Assembly: GCA_965221295.1 (NCBI GenBank) | Contig: OZ244879.1 | Coordinates: 2,790,001-2,854,000 of the forward strand | Direction of reading: 5' to 3' | DNA from: Bin87 sp965221295 | GTDB taxonomy: Bacteria > Chloroflexota > Dehalococcoidia > Lucifugimonadales > UBA3495 | DNA length: 64,000 nucleotides | In this document: one piece after another, positions 31,030 to 39,994 of the stretch | Layout: the number at the start of each line of letters is the position of its first letter | How positions within the stretch are numbered: the stretch's first letter is position 1 | Notes under the pieces: generated by a model | What the model saw: only the letters and a program-made list of their open reading frames with translations | Told to the model about the DNA's origin: nothing | The model's database searches: none | Translations under genes and position numbers: made by a program

Positions 31030-33258
31030 ATGCCAGAAACCGCCAAGATCATATACACGGAAACCGACGAAGCGCCGTATTTGGCGACCCACTCGCTGCT
31101 GCCGATTCTCCAGTCGTTCACCAGGGGATCGGGCATCGAACTGGAAACTTGGGACATCTCGCTCTCGGGTCGCATCATAGCCAATTTTCCCGACAATTTG
31201 AGCGAGGAGCAGCGGATACCCGACTACCTACGCATGTGCGGCGAGTTGTGCCTGGAGCCCTCCGCCAACCTCATCAAGCTGCCCAACATCAGCGCTTCGA
31301 TTCCCCAGCTCAAGTCCGCGATCGCTGAATTACAGGGCAAGGGATACGACATCCCAGACTACCCGGATCAGCCCGCCAACGACCAGGAACGGGAGATTCA
31401 AACCCGCTATTCCCGTGTGCTGGGCAGCGCCGTCAACCCAGTCATACGCGAAGGCAATTCCGACCGGCGATCTTCCACCGCCGTCAAAGAACACGGCAAG
31501 CGCAACCCGCACCGCATGATGCAGGACTGGCCCGACGTATCCAAGACCCGCGTGGGTCACATGACCGGCGGCGACTTCTTCAGCAGCGAAGTGGCCGTGA
31601 CCACCACTGAAGCCGGCACCGCCGCCATTGAGTTCGTCGCCCAAGACGGAACCGTAACCTCCCTCAAATCGGGCATTCCGATCCAAGCCGGCGAAATCCT
31701 CGACTGCGCCGTGATGAACGTCCGGGCGCTGCGCCAGTTCTACAGCGAGCAGATGGACCGGGCCAGGGCTGAAGACGTGCTGTTGGGCCTTCATGTCAAA
31801 ACCACCATGATGCGCGTGTCGGACCCGATAATCTTCGGGCATTGCGTCTCGGTCTTCTTCCGGGAGGTGTTCGAAAAGCACGGCGACGCCCTGGCCCAGG
31901 TGGCCGTCGATCCCGACAATGGCGTTGCCGAGATGCTGACCAAGATTCAGGGGCTGCCTGAGGGCAAGCGCGCCGAGATCGAGGCCGACATCCAAGCTTG
32001 CTACGATAGCCGGCCCGACCTGATGATGGTCAACTCCTACCGCGGCATCACCAACCTACACGTCCCCAGCGATACCATCATCGACGCCTCCATGCCCGTG
32101 GTCATCCGAGACGGCGGGCGCACCTGGGGCCCAGACAACGAGCTGCACGACACCATCGCCATGATCCCCGACCGTTCCTACGCCACCATCTACCAGGCCG
32201 TGGTGGAAGATTGCCAGGCCAACGGCGCGCTGGACCCGGCCACGGTCGGCAGCGTCGCCAACGTGGGACTCATGGCGCAGGCGGCCGAAGAGTACGGGTC
32301 CCACGACAAGACCTTCAAAGCCCCAGGCCACGGAACCATCCGCGTCGTGGATGGCTCTGGGGCAACCCTGATGGAGCAGAAGGTCGAGCCAGACGACATC
32401 TTCCGTATGTGCCAAACCAAGGACATCCCCGTGCAGGACTGGGTGAAACTCGGAGTGAACCGCGCCAGACTCACCGGTCAGTCGGCCATATTCTGGCTCG
32501 ACGCCAATCGCGCCCACGACGCCGAGCTCATCAAGAAGGTGAATCAGTACTTGCCGGAGCACGATATCACTGGCCTCGACATCAGCATCCAGGCCCCAGT
32601 TGATGCGATGAAGACGACCATCGCCCGCAGCCGGGCCGGCCAGGACACCATCGCGGTAACCGGCAATGTCCTGCGCGACTACCTCACCGACCTGTTCCCC
32701 ATCCTGGAGTTGGGAACCAGCGCCAAGATGCTGTCGGTGGTCCCCCTCCTGAATGGCGGAGGCATGTTCGAGACCGGCGCCGGCGGGTCTGCCCCCCGAC
32801 ACGTGCAACAGTTCCAGGATGAAGGACACCTGCGTTGGGACTCGCTCGGCGAATTCTGCGCCCTGGTCGCCTCCTTCGAGCATTTCGGACAGGTGTATAA
32901 CAGCGATCAGGCCAAGCTGATGGCGGAAACCCTGGATCAGGCCATCGGGGAACACCTCGAACACCAACGGAACCCTTCGCGTCGCGTGGGTGAGCTCGAC
33001 ACTCGCGGCAGTCATTTCTACTTGGCCCTGTATTGGGCGCAGGCCCTCGCCAAACAGGACAAAGACCCTGACCTGAAGGCCAGGTTCGCCGAGGTGGCTC
33101 GCCAAATGGAACAAAACGAAGCAAAGATAATCCAGGAATTGGCTGACGCGGAAGGGCAACCGGTAGACATCGGTGGCTATTACCGACCCGACCATGAGAA
33201 GGCGTCCCGGGCTATGCGCCCCAGCGCCACTTTGAACGCCATCGTGGACGCCAGCTAG
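31030..33258 (+). CDS. icd: Isocitrate dehydrogenase (NADP+), monomeric type
   Basis: A 742-residue monomeric NADP-dependent isocitrate dehydrogenase (IDH-II). It converts isocitrate to 2-oxoglutarate in the TCA cycle. The start MPETAKIIYTETDEAPYLAT, the PNISASIPQLKSAIAELQGKG-like block, STAVKEHGKRNPHRM, and GGDFFSSEVAV are hallmark segments; the C-terminus has EFCALVASFEHFGQVY and DTRGSHFYLALYWAQALA. The ATG at 31030 has GAGGAGG upstream; the open frame extends further upstream without support. Malate dehydrogenase follows after 33 bases, so the two TCA enzymes share an operon. Confidence 0.96.
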   Translation: MPETAKIIYTETDEAPYLATHSLLPILQSFTRGSGIELETWDISLSGRIIANFPDNLSEEQRIPDYLRMCGELCLEPSANLIKLPNISASIPQLKSAIAELQGKGYDIPDYPDQPANDQEREIQTRYSRVLGSAVNPVIREGNSDRRSSTAVKEHGKRNPHRMMQDWPDVSKTRVGHMTGGDFFSSEVAVTTTEAGTAAIEFVAQDGTVTSLKSGIPIQAGEILDCAVMNVRALRQFYSEQMDRARAEDVLLGLHVKTTMMRVSDPIIFGHCVSVFFREVFEKHGDALAQVAVDPDNGVAEMLTKIQGLPEGKRAEIEADIQACYDSRPDLMMVNSYRGITNLHVPSDTIIDASMPVVIRDGGRTWGPDNELHDTIAMIPDRSYATIYQAVVEDCQANGALDPATVGSVANVGLMAQAAEEYGSHDKTFKAPGHGTIRVVDGSGATLMEQKVEPDDIFRMCQTKDIPVQDWVKLGVNRARLTGQSAIFWLDANRAHDAELIKKVNQYLPEHDITGLDISIQAPVDAMKTTIARSRAGQDTIAVTGNVLRDYLTDLFPILELGTSAKMLSVVPLLNGGGMFETGAGGSAPRHVQQFQDEGHLRWDSLGEFCALVASFEHFGQVYNSDQAKLMAETLDQAIGEHLEHQRNPSRRVGELDTRGSHFYLALYWAQALAKQDKDPDLKARFAEVARQMEQNEAKIIQELADAEGQPVDIGGYYRPDHEKASRAMRPSATLNAIVDAS

Positions 33259-33291
33259 CGGCACGCCACCACTCGGAGGAGCGCGAATCGG

Positions 33292-34236
33292 ATGCGAAGC
33301 AAAGTTACCGTAGTGGGAGCCGGCAACGTCGGCGCCACCACAGCCCAGCGAATTCACCAACTCGGCTACGCTGACGTAGTCTTGGTGGATGTGGTTGAAG
33401 ACCTGCCTCAGGGCAAGGGCCTGGATATGCTGGAATCGGGCCCCATCATTGGTTCCGATGGCATGATCACAGGATCCAACGGCTACGAGGCGACGGCGGG
33501 TTCTGACGTGGTGGTGATCACCGCCGGCATCGCGCGTCGCCCCGGCATGAGCCGCGACGACCTGCTCCTCACCAACATGCGGATCACGTCCGCGGTGACC
33601 GAGGAAATCGTGAAGCATTCGCCGGACTGCATCATCCTGGCCGTAACCAATCCCCTCGACGCCATGGTGCAGAACGTCTTTCAAACCGCCGGTTTCCCGC
33701 GCAACCGCGTTTTCGGCATGGCTGGAGTCCTTGATACCGCCCGCTACCGGACGTTCATCGCCCAGGAGCTCAACGTATCCGTTGATGACGTTCAAGCCAT
33801 GGTGCTGGGCGGCCACGGCGATGACATGGTGCCGCTGGTGCGTTACACCACGGTGGGCTGCATCCCGCTCTCGGAACTGCTGTCTCAGGAACGGATCGAT
33901 TCCATCGTGCAGCGCACCCGAGACGGTGGCGGCGAGATCGTCGCTCTGCTCAAACAGGGGTCTGCCTTCTACGCTCCGTCAGCCGCCATCACCGAGATGG
34001 TCGAGGCCATCTTGCTGGACAAGAAACGCATCCTCCCGGGCTGCGCGTATTTGGAGGGCGAGTACGGCATCAACGGTCTGTGCGTCGGGGTCCCGGTCAA
34101 GATCGGCGCCAACGGCATCGAGCAGGTCCTGGAAATCAGCCTCACCGACGATGAAATGGCGGCCCTGAAAAGCTCCGCCGCATCCGTGCAGGAGTTGGTG
34201 GACGTAATGGCCAACGCAAGGGCCGAAGCCGGGTAG
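33292..34236 (+). CDS. mdh: Malate dehydrogenase
   Basis: A 314-residue NAD-dependent malate dehydrogenase of the LDH-like type found in Chloroflexota and Firmicutes. The Rossmann motif is VVGAGNVGATTAQ (9-14), NAD specificity is indicated by the Asp in VVLVDVVED, and substrate binding by the Arg residues in GIARRPGMSRDDLLLTN. The catalytic His lies in VLGGHGDDMVPLVRYT and NPLDAM is the usual loop. GGAGGAG precedes the ATG. It follows isocitrate dehydrogenase and ends at a strong terminator. Confidence 0.95.
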   Translation: MRSKVTVVGAGNVGATTAQRIHQLGYADVVLVDVVEDLPQGKGLDMLESGPIIGSDGMITGSNGYEATAGSDVVVITAGIARRPGMSRDDLLLTNMRITSAVTEEIVKHSPDCIILAVTNPLDAMVQNVFQTAGFPRNRVFGMAGVLDTARYRTFIAQELNVSVDDVQAMVLGGHGDDMVPLVRYTTVGCIPLSELLSQERIDSIVQRTRDGGGEIVALLKQGSAFYAPSAAITEMVEAILLDKKRILPGCAYLEGEYGINGLCVGVPVKIGANGIEQVLEISLTDDEMAALKSSAASVQELVDVMANARAEAG

Positions 34237-34268
34237 ATCGTCGGCGCCCGACACGGAGTTTTCGGTCT

Positions 34269-34297
34269 GGGGACGGATTGCGAATCCGTCCCCTTTT
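34269..34297 (+). terminator. Rho-independent terminator after icd-mdh
   Basis: An 11-bp perfect stem (GGGGACGGATT with AATCCGTCCCC) with a 3-base loop is followed by TTTTCGTTGT. It ends the icd-mdh operon. Confidence 0.88.
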
Positions 34298-34310
34298 CGT
34301 TGTCGTTCTG

Positions 34311-34316
34311 TATAAT
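34311..34316 (+). promoter_or_regulatory. -10 box for the second aminotransferase
   Basis: A perfect TATAAT lies right after the mdh terminator; no clear -35 is found. The leader would be about 30 bases and includes AAAAGGAG. Confidence 0.45.
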
Positions 34317-34351
34317 GTTCAGAAATACGCTGCGAAAAGGAGATGGCCCGG

Positions 34352-35650
34352 ATGAGTGAGCGCACTGAATTGGAACGCGAGCTGCTGGCGAAAGCCGCCA
34401 AATACCTGCCGGGCAAATCCACCGGCAACACCAACTACCCCGACGAATTGAACTTCCTCGTGAAGGAGGGCAAAGCGGGGCGCGTTTGGGACGTTTCCGG
34501 CAACGAGTACATCGATTGGCTCATGGGCTCCGGCCCCATGATTTTGGGCCACGCCCATCCGGCAGTGACCGAAGCTGTGCTGCAAGCCGTCGGGCGCGGC
34601 TCCACCTTCTTCACCAACAACGATCAGGCTGTGATGCTAGCCGAAGCCCTGTGCGAGGCTGTTCCCTGCGCCGATAAAGTTCGCTTTACCACCAGCGGCA
34701 CCGACGCCTGCTTCCAGGCAATGCGCGCCGCTCGCGCCCACACCGGCAAGGAGAAGATCCTCAAGTTCGAGGGCGGCTACCACGGCACCAGCGACTACGC
34801 CATGATGTCGGTGTTCGCGTCGGCCAGCGTGGAATTCCCCCAGGCCGAGGCCAACAGCGCCGGCATTCCCAGGGCCCTCAGCGACCTCATGCTGGTTTCC
34901 CAGTTCAACGATCTGGACACCACTGCGGCGATCGTTGACGCCCACAAAGACGAACTGGCCGCCGTCATCGTGGAGCCGTTGCAGCGTACGCTGGCGCCGA
35001 ATCCCGGCTTTCTCGCTGGACTCCGCAAGATCACGGCTGACGCTGGCGTCTTGCTGATTTTCGACGAGGTGGTCACCGGATTCCGGCTGGCCTACGGCGG
35101 CGCCCAGGAATATTACGGCGTAACGCCGGACCTTTGCTCCGTTGGGAAGATCATGGGTGGCGGATACCCTCTGGCCGGAGTGCTGGGTTCCGACGAAGTG
35201 ATGTCGGTGTACGACCGCTCCGCCGTTTCGTCGGACAGTTATGTTGACCAAATCGGCACCCTCAACGGAAACCCAATCGCCTGCGCCGCTGGCCTCGCCA
35301 CGCTGGCGGAGCTGCGCAAGGAAGGAACCTACGACCGGCTCCACCAAGTTGGCGGCCGCATCCGTCGCGCCCTGGTGGAATCCTGCAATGAGGCCGGGCT
35401 TGCGGTGCAGAGCGTTGGCGAAGACGCCATCTTTGACATCTATTTCGCGGAGCATCCAGTGCAGAACTATCGGGACGGGCTGGCCGCCGACCCAAGGCCT
35501 CTGGCCAAGTTGAACGCCGGCCTTCTGGAACACGGCGTCATCAAAGCCTGGCCGCAGAAATTCTATCCGTCCATCGCCCATACCGATACCGACGTTGACC
35601 AGACGGTCGCCGCCATCCGCGAAATCGCTCCCACTCTGGGCGGTGACTGA
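34352..35650 (+). CDS. Class III aminotransferase, glutamate-1-semialdehyde aminomutase-like (second copy)
   Basis: A 432-residue PLP enzyme related to, but distinct from, the one at 3.6 kb. Key features are FTTSGTDA (about 112-119), IFDEVVTGFR (about 236-245) and the PLP lysine in LCSVGKIMGGGYP (Lys266). It resembles glutamate-1-semialdehyde aminomutase but lacks hem neighbours; a transaminase or aminomutase of other 3-amino or 5-amino compounds is possible. The ATG at 34352 is preferred to the one at 34343, because AAGGAG would touch the earlier ATG but is nine bases from the later one. It ends at a hairpin shared with a convergent gene. Confidence 0.82.
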   Translation: MSERTELERELLAKAAKYLPGKSTGNTNYPDELNFLVKEGKAGRVWDVSGNEYIDWLMGSGPMILGHAHPAVTEAVLQAVGRGSTFFTNNDQAVMLAEALCEAVPCADKVRFTTSGTDACFQAMRAARAHTGKEKILKFEGGYHGTSDYAMMSVFASASVEFPQAEANSAGIPRALSDLMLVSQFNDLDTTAAIVDAHKDELAAVIVEPLQRTLAPNPGFLAGLRKITADAGVLLIFDEVVTGFRLAYGGAQEYYGVTPDLCSVGKIMGGGYPLAGVLGSDEVMSVYDRSAVSSDSYVDQIGTLNGNPIACAAGLATLAELRKEGTYDRLHQVGGRIRRALVESCNEAGLAVQSVGEDAIFDIYFAEHPVQNYRDGLAADPRPLAKLNAGLLEHGVIKAWPQKFYPSIAHTDTDVDQTVAAIREIAPTLGGD

Positions 35651-35680
35651 AGCAGTGGTTTACACCAGCCGGTTGGCCGG

Positions 35681-35718
35681 CGCAAGGGGGCGGGTGTGAG
35701 CGCCCGCCCCCCTTTGCG
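35681..35718. terminator. Bidirectional hairpin terminator
   Basis: A GC-rich stem (GCAAGGGGGCGGG with CCCGCCCCCCTTTGC, one bulge) encloses an 8-base loop between the aminotransferase gene and the convergent succinate dehydrogenase operon. Confidence 0.65.
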
Positions 35719-35755
35719 TTGCGGCGATTTTCGCCGCAGCAACGAATGGCTTGAG

Positions 35756-36634
35756 TTACCGGCCTCGCAACTTCACTTCCAGAGGCCCGGTACTTACGAT
35801 GTGCCGCTTCAGGCCCAGTTCGCTGGGCGACATTCCCATGGCCAAGCCGATCAACTGAGGCATGTGCAAGATGGGCAAGTCGATGGAACGGCGCGCCTGA
35901 GACGCCGCTTTCGGTTGGAATCCGTCGAGGTTCAGGTGGCACAACGGGCAGGGAGTGACCATGGCGTCTGCTCCCAGGTCCTTGACATCGGAGGTGTGTT
36001 TGCCCACCATGGCCATGGAGTTGCGCTGATTGATGGTCAGGATCGGGAAGCCGCAGCAGCGCGTCTTGCCCTCGAAGTCGACCAGGGTGGCGCCAAGCAA
36101 CTCGATTAGCGTCTCCAAGGACTGCTGACGTTCCGGATGCTCTTCAATGTCCAGCGCCTCGGTGGGCCGCACTATGTAACACCCGTAGAACGGCGCGATT
36201 TTGAGTTCATTCAGCGGTCGTGTGATCAGGGACTCCAGCTTGTCCAACCCGTAATCTTCGATCAGGATCCACAGCAGATGCTTGGGTTCGCTTTGGCCGC
36301 TGTATTCCAACCCCTCCTCGGCCAGGTGGGAGTTGATTTCCGCCAGGTACTCTGGGTTGCGCATCCGGTGGTTGGCTTGGGACATCACACCCTGGCAGGT
36401 GCTGCAGATGGTGAGGATGGGCAGGCCCATTCGTTCCGCCTTGGCGAAGTTGCGGGCGTTGAGCGTGTCCCCGAACAGCTGGTTTTTTTCCTGGATGACA
36501 CCCGCTCCCGTGCAGGTCCACCCCGGAATCTCTTCCAGTTCGATCCCCATTCGGTCGCAAACCATGCGGGCGGCGGGGTAGAGTTCGGGCGCGCCGCCTT
36601 GGGACACGCAGCCCGGGAAAAAGGCGTACTTCAC
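35756..36634 (-). CDS. HdrB-like CCG-domain subunit of succinate dehydrogenase
   Basis: A 292-residue protein resembling CoB-CoM heterodisulfide reductase subunit B and the SdhE subunit of class E succinate:quinone oxidoreductases. It has two cysteine-rich (CCG) modules. The second is complete: FYGCYIVRP, RCCGFP and PCPLCHLN. The first is variant: FPGCVSQGG, WTCTGAG and ICSTCQG. They can hold noncubane [4Fe-4S] clusters that pass electrons between SdhB and quinone. The start is GTG with GAGGAGG upstream. Gene order is sdhA-sdhB-this gene; no haem-binding membrane subunit accompanies it. Confidence 0.85.
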   Translation of the reverse strand: MKYAFFPGCVSQGGAPELYPAARMVCDRMGIELEEIPGWTCTGAGVIQEKNQLFGDTLNARNFAKAERMGLPILTICSTCQGVMSQANHRMRNPEYLAEINSHLAEEGLEYSGQSEPKHLLWILIEDYGLDKLESLITRPLNELKIAPFYGCYIVRPTEALDIEEHPERQQSLETLIELLGATLVDFEGKTRCCGFPILTINQRNSMAMVGKHTSDVKDLGADAMVTPCPLCHLNLDGFQPKAASQARRSIDLPILHMPQLIGLAMGMSPSELGLKRHIVSTGPLEVKLRGR

Positions 36635-36664
36635 TGATTCCTCCTCGTGGGTTATGCGCGGCCC

Positions 36665-37669
36665 CTAGCCAAAGGGAGAGTTTTCGCTGACTTGGGGAGC
36701 GGCCGGTTCTGGTTGCAGGCGGTTGAAGATCCGCCGCACCGCTTCCACGTTTTCCACGTTCTTGTGCGCGATGGGCGGCATTTTGCCGCGCCGCATGGCC
36801 CGGAACGCTACCGGCATGTAATCCATCAGGGCCGGCAGGTTCATCATGCCAACGGATTTGATCGGAAGCCGCAGTTCATCCAACCGGCCGCTGTGGCCGA
36901 CCGATTCCGTGAAGGCGTCGGTATGCCGGGCGCCGTTGTTGTTGTCATAGCCGGCTTGGATGGCCTGCTCCCGCATCGCCATGATGCGATCCATGGGCGC
37001 AACGCCCTTGGGGCACGCCTCCACGCATTCGTTGCAGCGGGTGCAGTCCCAAATCCCGGTGGGTTCACTCAGCGCCCACAGCCGTTCCACAGAAACGCCA
37101 TCGGCGTCCCCGTCCCGGGGGTCGGCGGTAAACCGGTACGCCTTGGCCAAGGCGGCCGGCCCCAGGAAAGTTGGGTCCACTTCCAGCACCGTGCAATCGG
37201 AAACGCAGGCGCCGCACATGATGCAAGCCGTTACGCCGGACAGGTGGAGCATCGCGTCGTTCGACACGATGTATTCGCCGTCGGGTTCCTGGCCCATGTG
37301 CTTCAAATACGGTTCGACGGCCTCAATTTTGTTCCAGAAGAGATCGAAATCGACCACCAGATCCTTGATGACCGGCATCACGCCCGCCGGTTCCACCGTG
37401 ATGACGCCGTCTTGAACGACGGTATTGGCGATGGTCTTGCAGGCCAATCCGGCGTGGCCGTTGATCCTCACCGCGCACGAGCCGCAAATGGCGCTCCGGC
37501 ACGAACACCGCAGCGACAGGGTGCCGTCGTCATCCTCCCGGATCTGAATTAGCGCATCCAGAACCGTAGCGTTGTCGGCGATGGTTACGGGGAACTCCTG
37601 CCAGTACGGCAGACGGCCCTGGCCTTCCGCCTCAGGATCCTGTCGTCTTACCCTGATCGTGACGTCCAT
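36665..37669 (-). CDS. sdhB: Succinate dehydrogenase iron-sulfur subunit
   Basis: A 334-residue FrdB/SdhB-type protein. An N-terminal 2Fe-2S ferredoxin domain (LRCSCRSAICGSCAVRINGHAGLAC) is followed by a C-terminal alpha-helical domain with two cluster motifs, CIMCGACVSDC and CTRCNECVEACP, the latter ending in KGVAP. It passes electrons from SdhA to the CCG subunit. It is longer than typical SdhB (about 240), with extra residues at the C-terminus (about 260-334). It starts 3 bases after the sdhA stop. Confidence 0.92.
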   Translation of the reverse strand: MDVTIRVRRQDPEAEGQGRLPYWQEFPVTIADNATVLDALIQIREDDDGTLSLRCSCRSAICGSCAVRINGHAGLACKTIANTVVQDGVITVEPAGVMPVIKDLVVDFDLFWNKIEAVEPYLKHMGQEPDGEYIVSNDAMLHLSGVTACIMCGACVSDCTVLEVDPTFLGPAALAKAYRFTADPRDGDADGVSVERLWALSEPTGIWDCTRCNECVEACPKGVAPMDRIMAMREQAIQAGYDNNNGARHTDAFTESVGHSGRLDELRLPIKSVGMMNLPALMDYMPVAFRAMRRGKMPPIAHKNVENVEAVRRIFNRLQPEPAAPQVSENSPFG

Positions 37670-37672
37670 GTC

Positions 37673-39361
37673 CTAGTACTTCCTCTCCTCCGGTGTCCAC
37701 TTGGTGATGACCACGGGCAACTCGGACACTTCCGGTCCGCCCTCGCCCTGGGTCAGCACAATATGGCGCAGCCATTCTTCGTCGTTGCGGTCCGGATAGT
37801 CAACGCGGAATTGCGCCCCGCGACTCTCCCGGCGCTCCAAGGCCCCCACTGCGATTGTATCCGCGCAGTCCAGCATGTACCCCAATTCCAACGCGAAAAT
37901 CAGGTCGGTATTGAAGGTTTTGCCCTTGTTCTGCACCGGAACATTTTCGTAGCGGCGGCGCAGGTCATGCAGGTCTCCCAACGTTTCCTGGATGCCTTCC
38001 TCGTTCCGGAACACCGCAACGTTTCGGTTCATCGAGTCGCCCATATCCTTGCGGATGGCGCCCCAGCGATCGCCGTTCTCCGGCCGATCCAACATTTCCT
38101 GGATGCGGCGGCTTTCCCGGGACAAGGCGCCATTGACGTCGAAATCTGGGAACCCCATGTGACGAACGACCTCAGCCGCATGGTTGCCCGCGCGTTCACC
38201 GAACACGATGGTGTCCAGGAGCGAATTGGCTCCCAGTCGATTGCCGCCGTGGACGCTGACGTTGGCGCATTCGCCGGCGGCATAGACTCCGTTCAGGTTG
38301 GTCCGTCCTTCCACGTCGGTCTTGATGCCACCCATGATGTAGTGCATCCCAGGCCGGATGGGAATCGGATCACGTATCATGTCCACGCCGGCCAGGTCGA
38401 TGCCGATCTCGCGGATCTGGATCAGCTTTTCCATGATCAGGGCTTCGCCCAAGTGGGTGCAGTCCAGGTAAACGCAGCCGTCCACGCCGTTGCCGGCGTT
38501 GATTTCAGTCTGCTCGGCGCGGGAAACCACGTCGCGGGAAGCCAGCTCCATCATGTTGGGGGCGTACTTCTCCATGAATCGGTTGCCGTCTTTGTCCCGC
38601 AGATAGGCTCCCTCGCCGCGCGCCGCCTCCGAGATCAGGACGCCACTGCCGGCCAGCGTGGTGGGATGGTATTGCACCATCTCCATGTCCATCAATTGCC
38701 CGCCGGCGTTGTACACCAGGCCCATGCCGTCGCCGGTTACGATCAGCGCGTTGGTGCTGGGTTCAAACAGACGACCGCAGCCGCCAGTGCAGAAAATCAC
38801 CGTCTTGGCCCGGATCACACGCAACTCGCCGGTTCTGATCTCCAGGGCGATGACGCCAGCCGCGCGTCCATCCTCCATGATCAACGACGTTACGAACCAT
38901 TCCTCGTACCGCCGCACGCCCGACTTGATCAGTTGCTCGAACATCACGTGCAACAGAGCCTGGCCGGTGAAGTCGCCGACGAAGAACGTCCGCGCCCGGC
39001 GCTGTCCACCGAACGCCCTGGTGCCCAGTCGGCCCTCGTCGTCCCGGTTGAACGTTACGCCCATATGCTCCATGTCGATCAGGGACGCTCCCGCCTGCCG
39101 GCACATCACCTCGATGGCGTCCTGGTCGCCCAGGAAGTCGCTGCCCTTGATGGTGTCGTAGGCGTGGTCTTCCCAGTCGTCGCCGCGGTCCAGCAGGGCC
39201 GCATTGATTCCGCCCTGGGCGGCGTTCGAATGGCTCCGAACCGGATGGACCTTGCTGATGATGGCGGTGTCCGCGCCTCCGGCTCGGGCTGCGATGGCGG
39301 CGCGCATCCCGGCCAATCCAGCGCCAACGACCAGCACGTCGTGTTGCAAATCCTCTGGCAT
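37673..39361 (-). CDS. sdhA: Succinate dehydrogenase / fumarate reductase flavoprotein subunit
   Basis: A 562-residue FAD protein that oxidises succinate to fumarate. The FAD-binding motif is VLVVGAGLAGMRAAIAARAGG (about 10-30), the covalent-FAD histidine lies in VRSHSNAAQGG, and the substrate-site residues are in QYHPTTLAGSGVLISEAARGEGA-like and NRLGANSLLDTIVFG. The C-terminus matches SdhA (RFNTD-like ... RESRGAQFRVDYPDRND). GGAGG lies nine bases before the ATG. First gene of the sdhA-sdhB-CCG operon. Confidence 0.95.
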   Translation of the reverse strand: MPEDLQHDVLVVGAGLAGMRAAIAARAGGADTAIISKVHPVRSHSNAAQGGINAALLDRGDDWEDHAYDTIKGSDFLGDQDAIEVMCRQAGASLIDMEHMGVTFNRDDEGRLGTRAFGGQRRARTFFVGDFTGQALLHVMFEQLIKSGVRRYEEWFVTSLIMEDGRAAGVIALEIRTGELRVIRAKTVIFCTGGCGRLFEPSTNALIVTGDGMGLVYNAGGQLMDMEMVQYHPTTLAGSGVLISEAARGEGAYLRDKDGNRFMEKYAPNMMELASRDVVSRAEQTEINAGNGVDGCVYLDCTHLGEALIMEKLIQIREIGIDLAGVDMIRDPIPIRPGMHYIMGGIKTDVEGRTNLNGVYAAGECANVSVHGGNRLGANSLLDTIVFGERAGNHAAEVVRHMGFPDFDVNGALSRESRRIQEMLDRPENGDRWGAIRKDMGDSMNRNVAVFRNEEGIQETLGDLHDLRRRYENVPVQNKGKTFNTDLIFALELGYMLDCADTIAVGALERRESRGAQFRVDYPDRNDEEWLRHIVLTQGEGGPEVSELPVVITKWTPEERKY

Positions 39362-39375
39362 GTGTGATTTCCTCC

Positions 39376-39394
39376 AACCGGATCCAGTTGATCC
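39376..39394. other. Hairpin upstream of sdhA
   Basis: CCGGATC and GATCCGG pair around a 5-base loop, just before the GGAGG of sdhA on the minus strand. There is no T-run, so it is not clearly a terminator for the Nudix gene; it could influence sdhA translation. Confidence 0.4.
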
Positions 39395-39442
39395 GGCTAC
39401 TTGTGGCGCATGAACATCCTGACGGCGCGCCTCTTTTGGTGG

Positions 39443-39988
39443 CTAATTATCCCCCAAGACACGCATGGCAAGCAACAGGGACGCCACGCTCTTGGCGTCC
39501 CTGATCGCCCCGCTGGCGATCAGGTTGGGGATGTCATCCAGGGGCGTTGGAACCACCTCGATGAATTCGTCATCGTCTGCGTCCAAGACCGCCGGCGTCA
39601 ACTCCGTCGCCAGGTACGCGTACATGTACTCGGAGCACCAGCCGGGGGCCAGCCAGAACGCGGTCAACTCGGTGAGGTTGGCCGCCGTATGGCCGATCTC
39701 TTCTTGCAGTTCCCGTCGGACCGCTGTCTCCGGGTCTTCGCCTTCTTCGATGCCGCCTGCGGGAACTTCCAGCAAGAAACTCTCCGTTGGCTTCCGGTAC
39801 TGTCGCACCAGCAGGACGTTGCCGTCTTCGTCCACTGGAACCACGCAGATCGATGGGGCGTGGTCGACGATCTCCCGTGTGGATTCGCGCCCGTTGGGCA
39901 ACCGGATGGTGTCCACCCGCACGTCGATGATGCGTCCGTGGAATACTGACTGGGTAGCGATGGTAGGTTCGTTGTTTTCGATAGCCAT
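39443..39988 (-). CDS. Nudix hydrolase, ADP-ribose pyrophosphatase-like
   Basis: A 181-residue Nudix protein resembling ADP-ribose diphosphatase (NudF/YqkG). The Nudix box is intact: GGIEEGEDPETAVRRELQEE followed by IG, giving G-x5-E-x7-RE-x2-EE-x-G. The Pro about 15 residues after it (WLAPGWC) fits the ADP-ribose branch. It probably recycles ADP-ribose from NAD breakdown. It lies 6 bases after nadK, so both NAD-related genes are likely expressed with the upstream nuo operon. Confidence 0.85.
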   Translation of the reverse strand: MAIENNEPTIATQSVFHGRIIDVRVDTIRLPNGRESTREIVDHAPSICVVPVDEDGNVLLVRQYRKPTESFLLEVPAGGIEEGEDPETAVRRELQEEIGHTAANLTELTAFWLAPGWCSEYMYAYLATELTPAVLDADDDEFIEVVPTPLDDIPNLIASGAIRDAKSVASLLLAMRVLGDN

Positions 39989-39994
39989 CAGCGT

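Noticed and set aside
32056..33816. Minus-strand 586-residue open frame opposite icd and mdh
   Set aside because: Shadow frame in GC-rich DNA; low-complexity Gly/His/Val composition and no family support.
36647..37552. Long plus-strand open frame opposite sdhB
   Set aside because: It lies entirely on the opposite strand of a well-supported gene and has no independent family support.
37763..39367. Plus-strand 534-residue open frame opposite sdhA
   Set aside because: Antisense shadow of sdhA, with no ribosome binding site or conserved motif.
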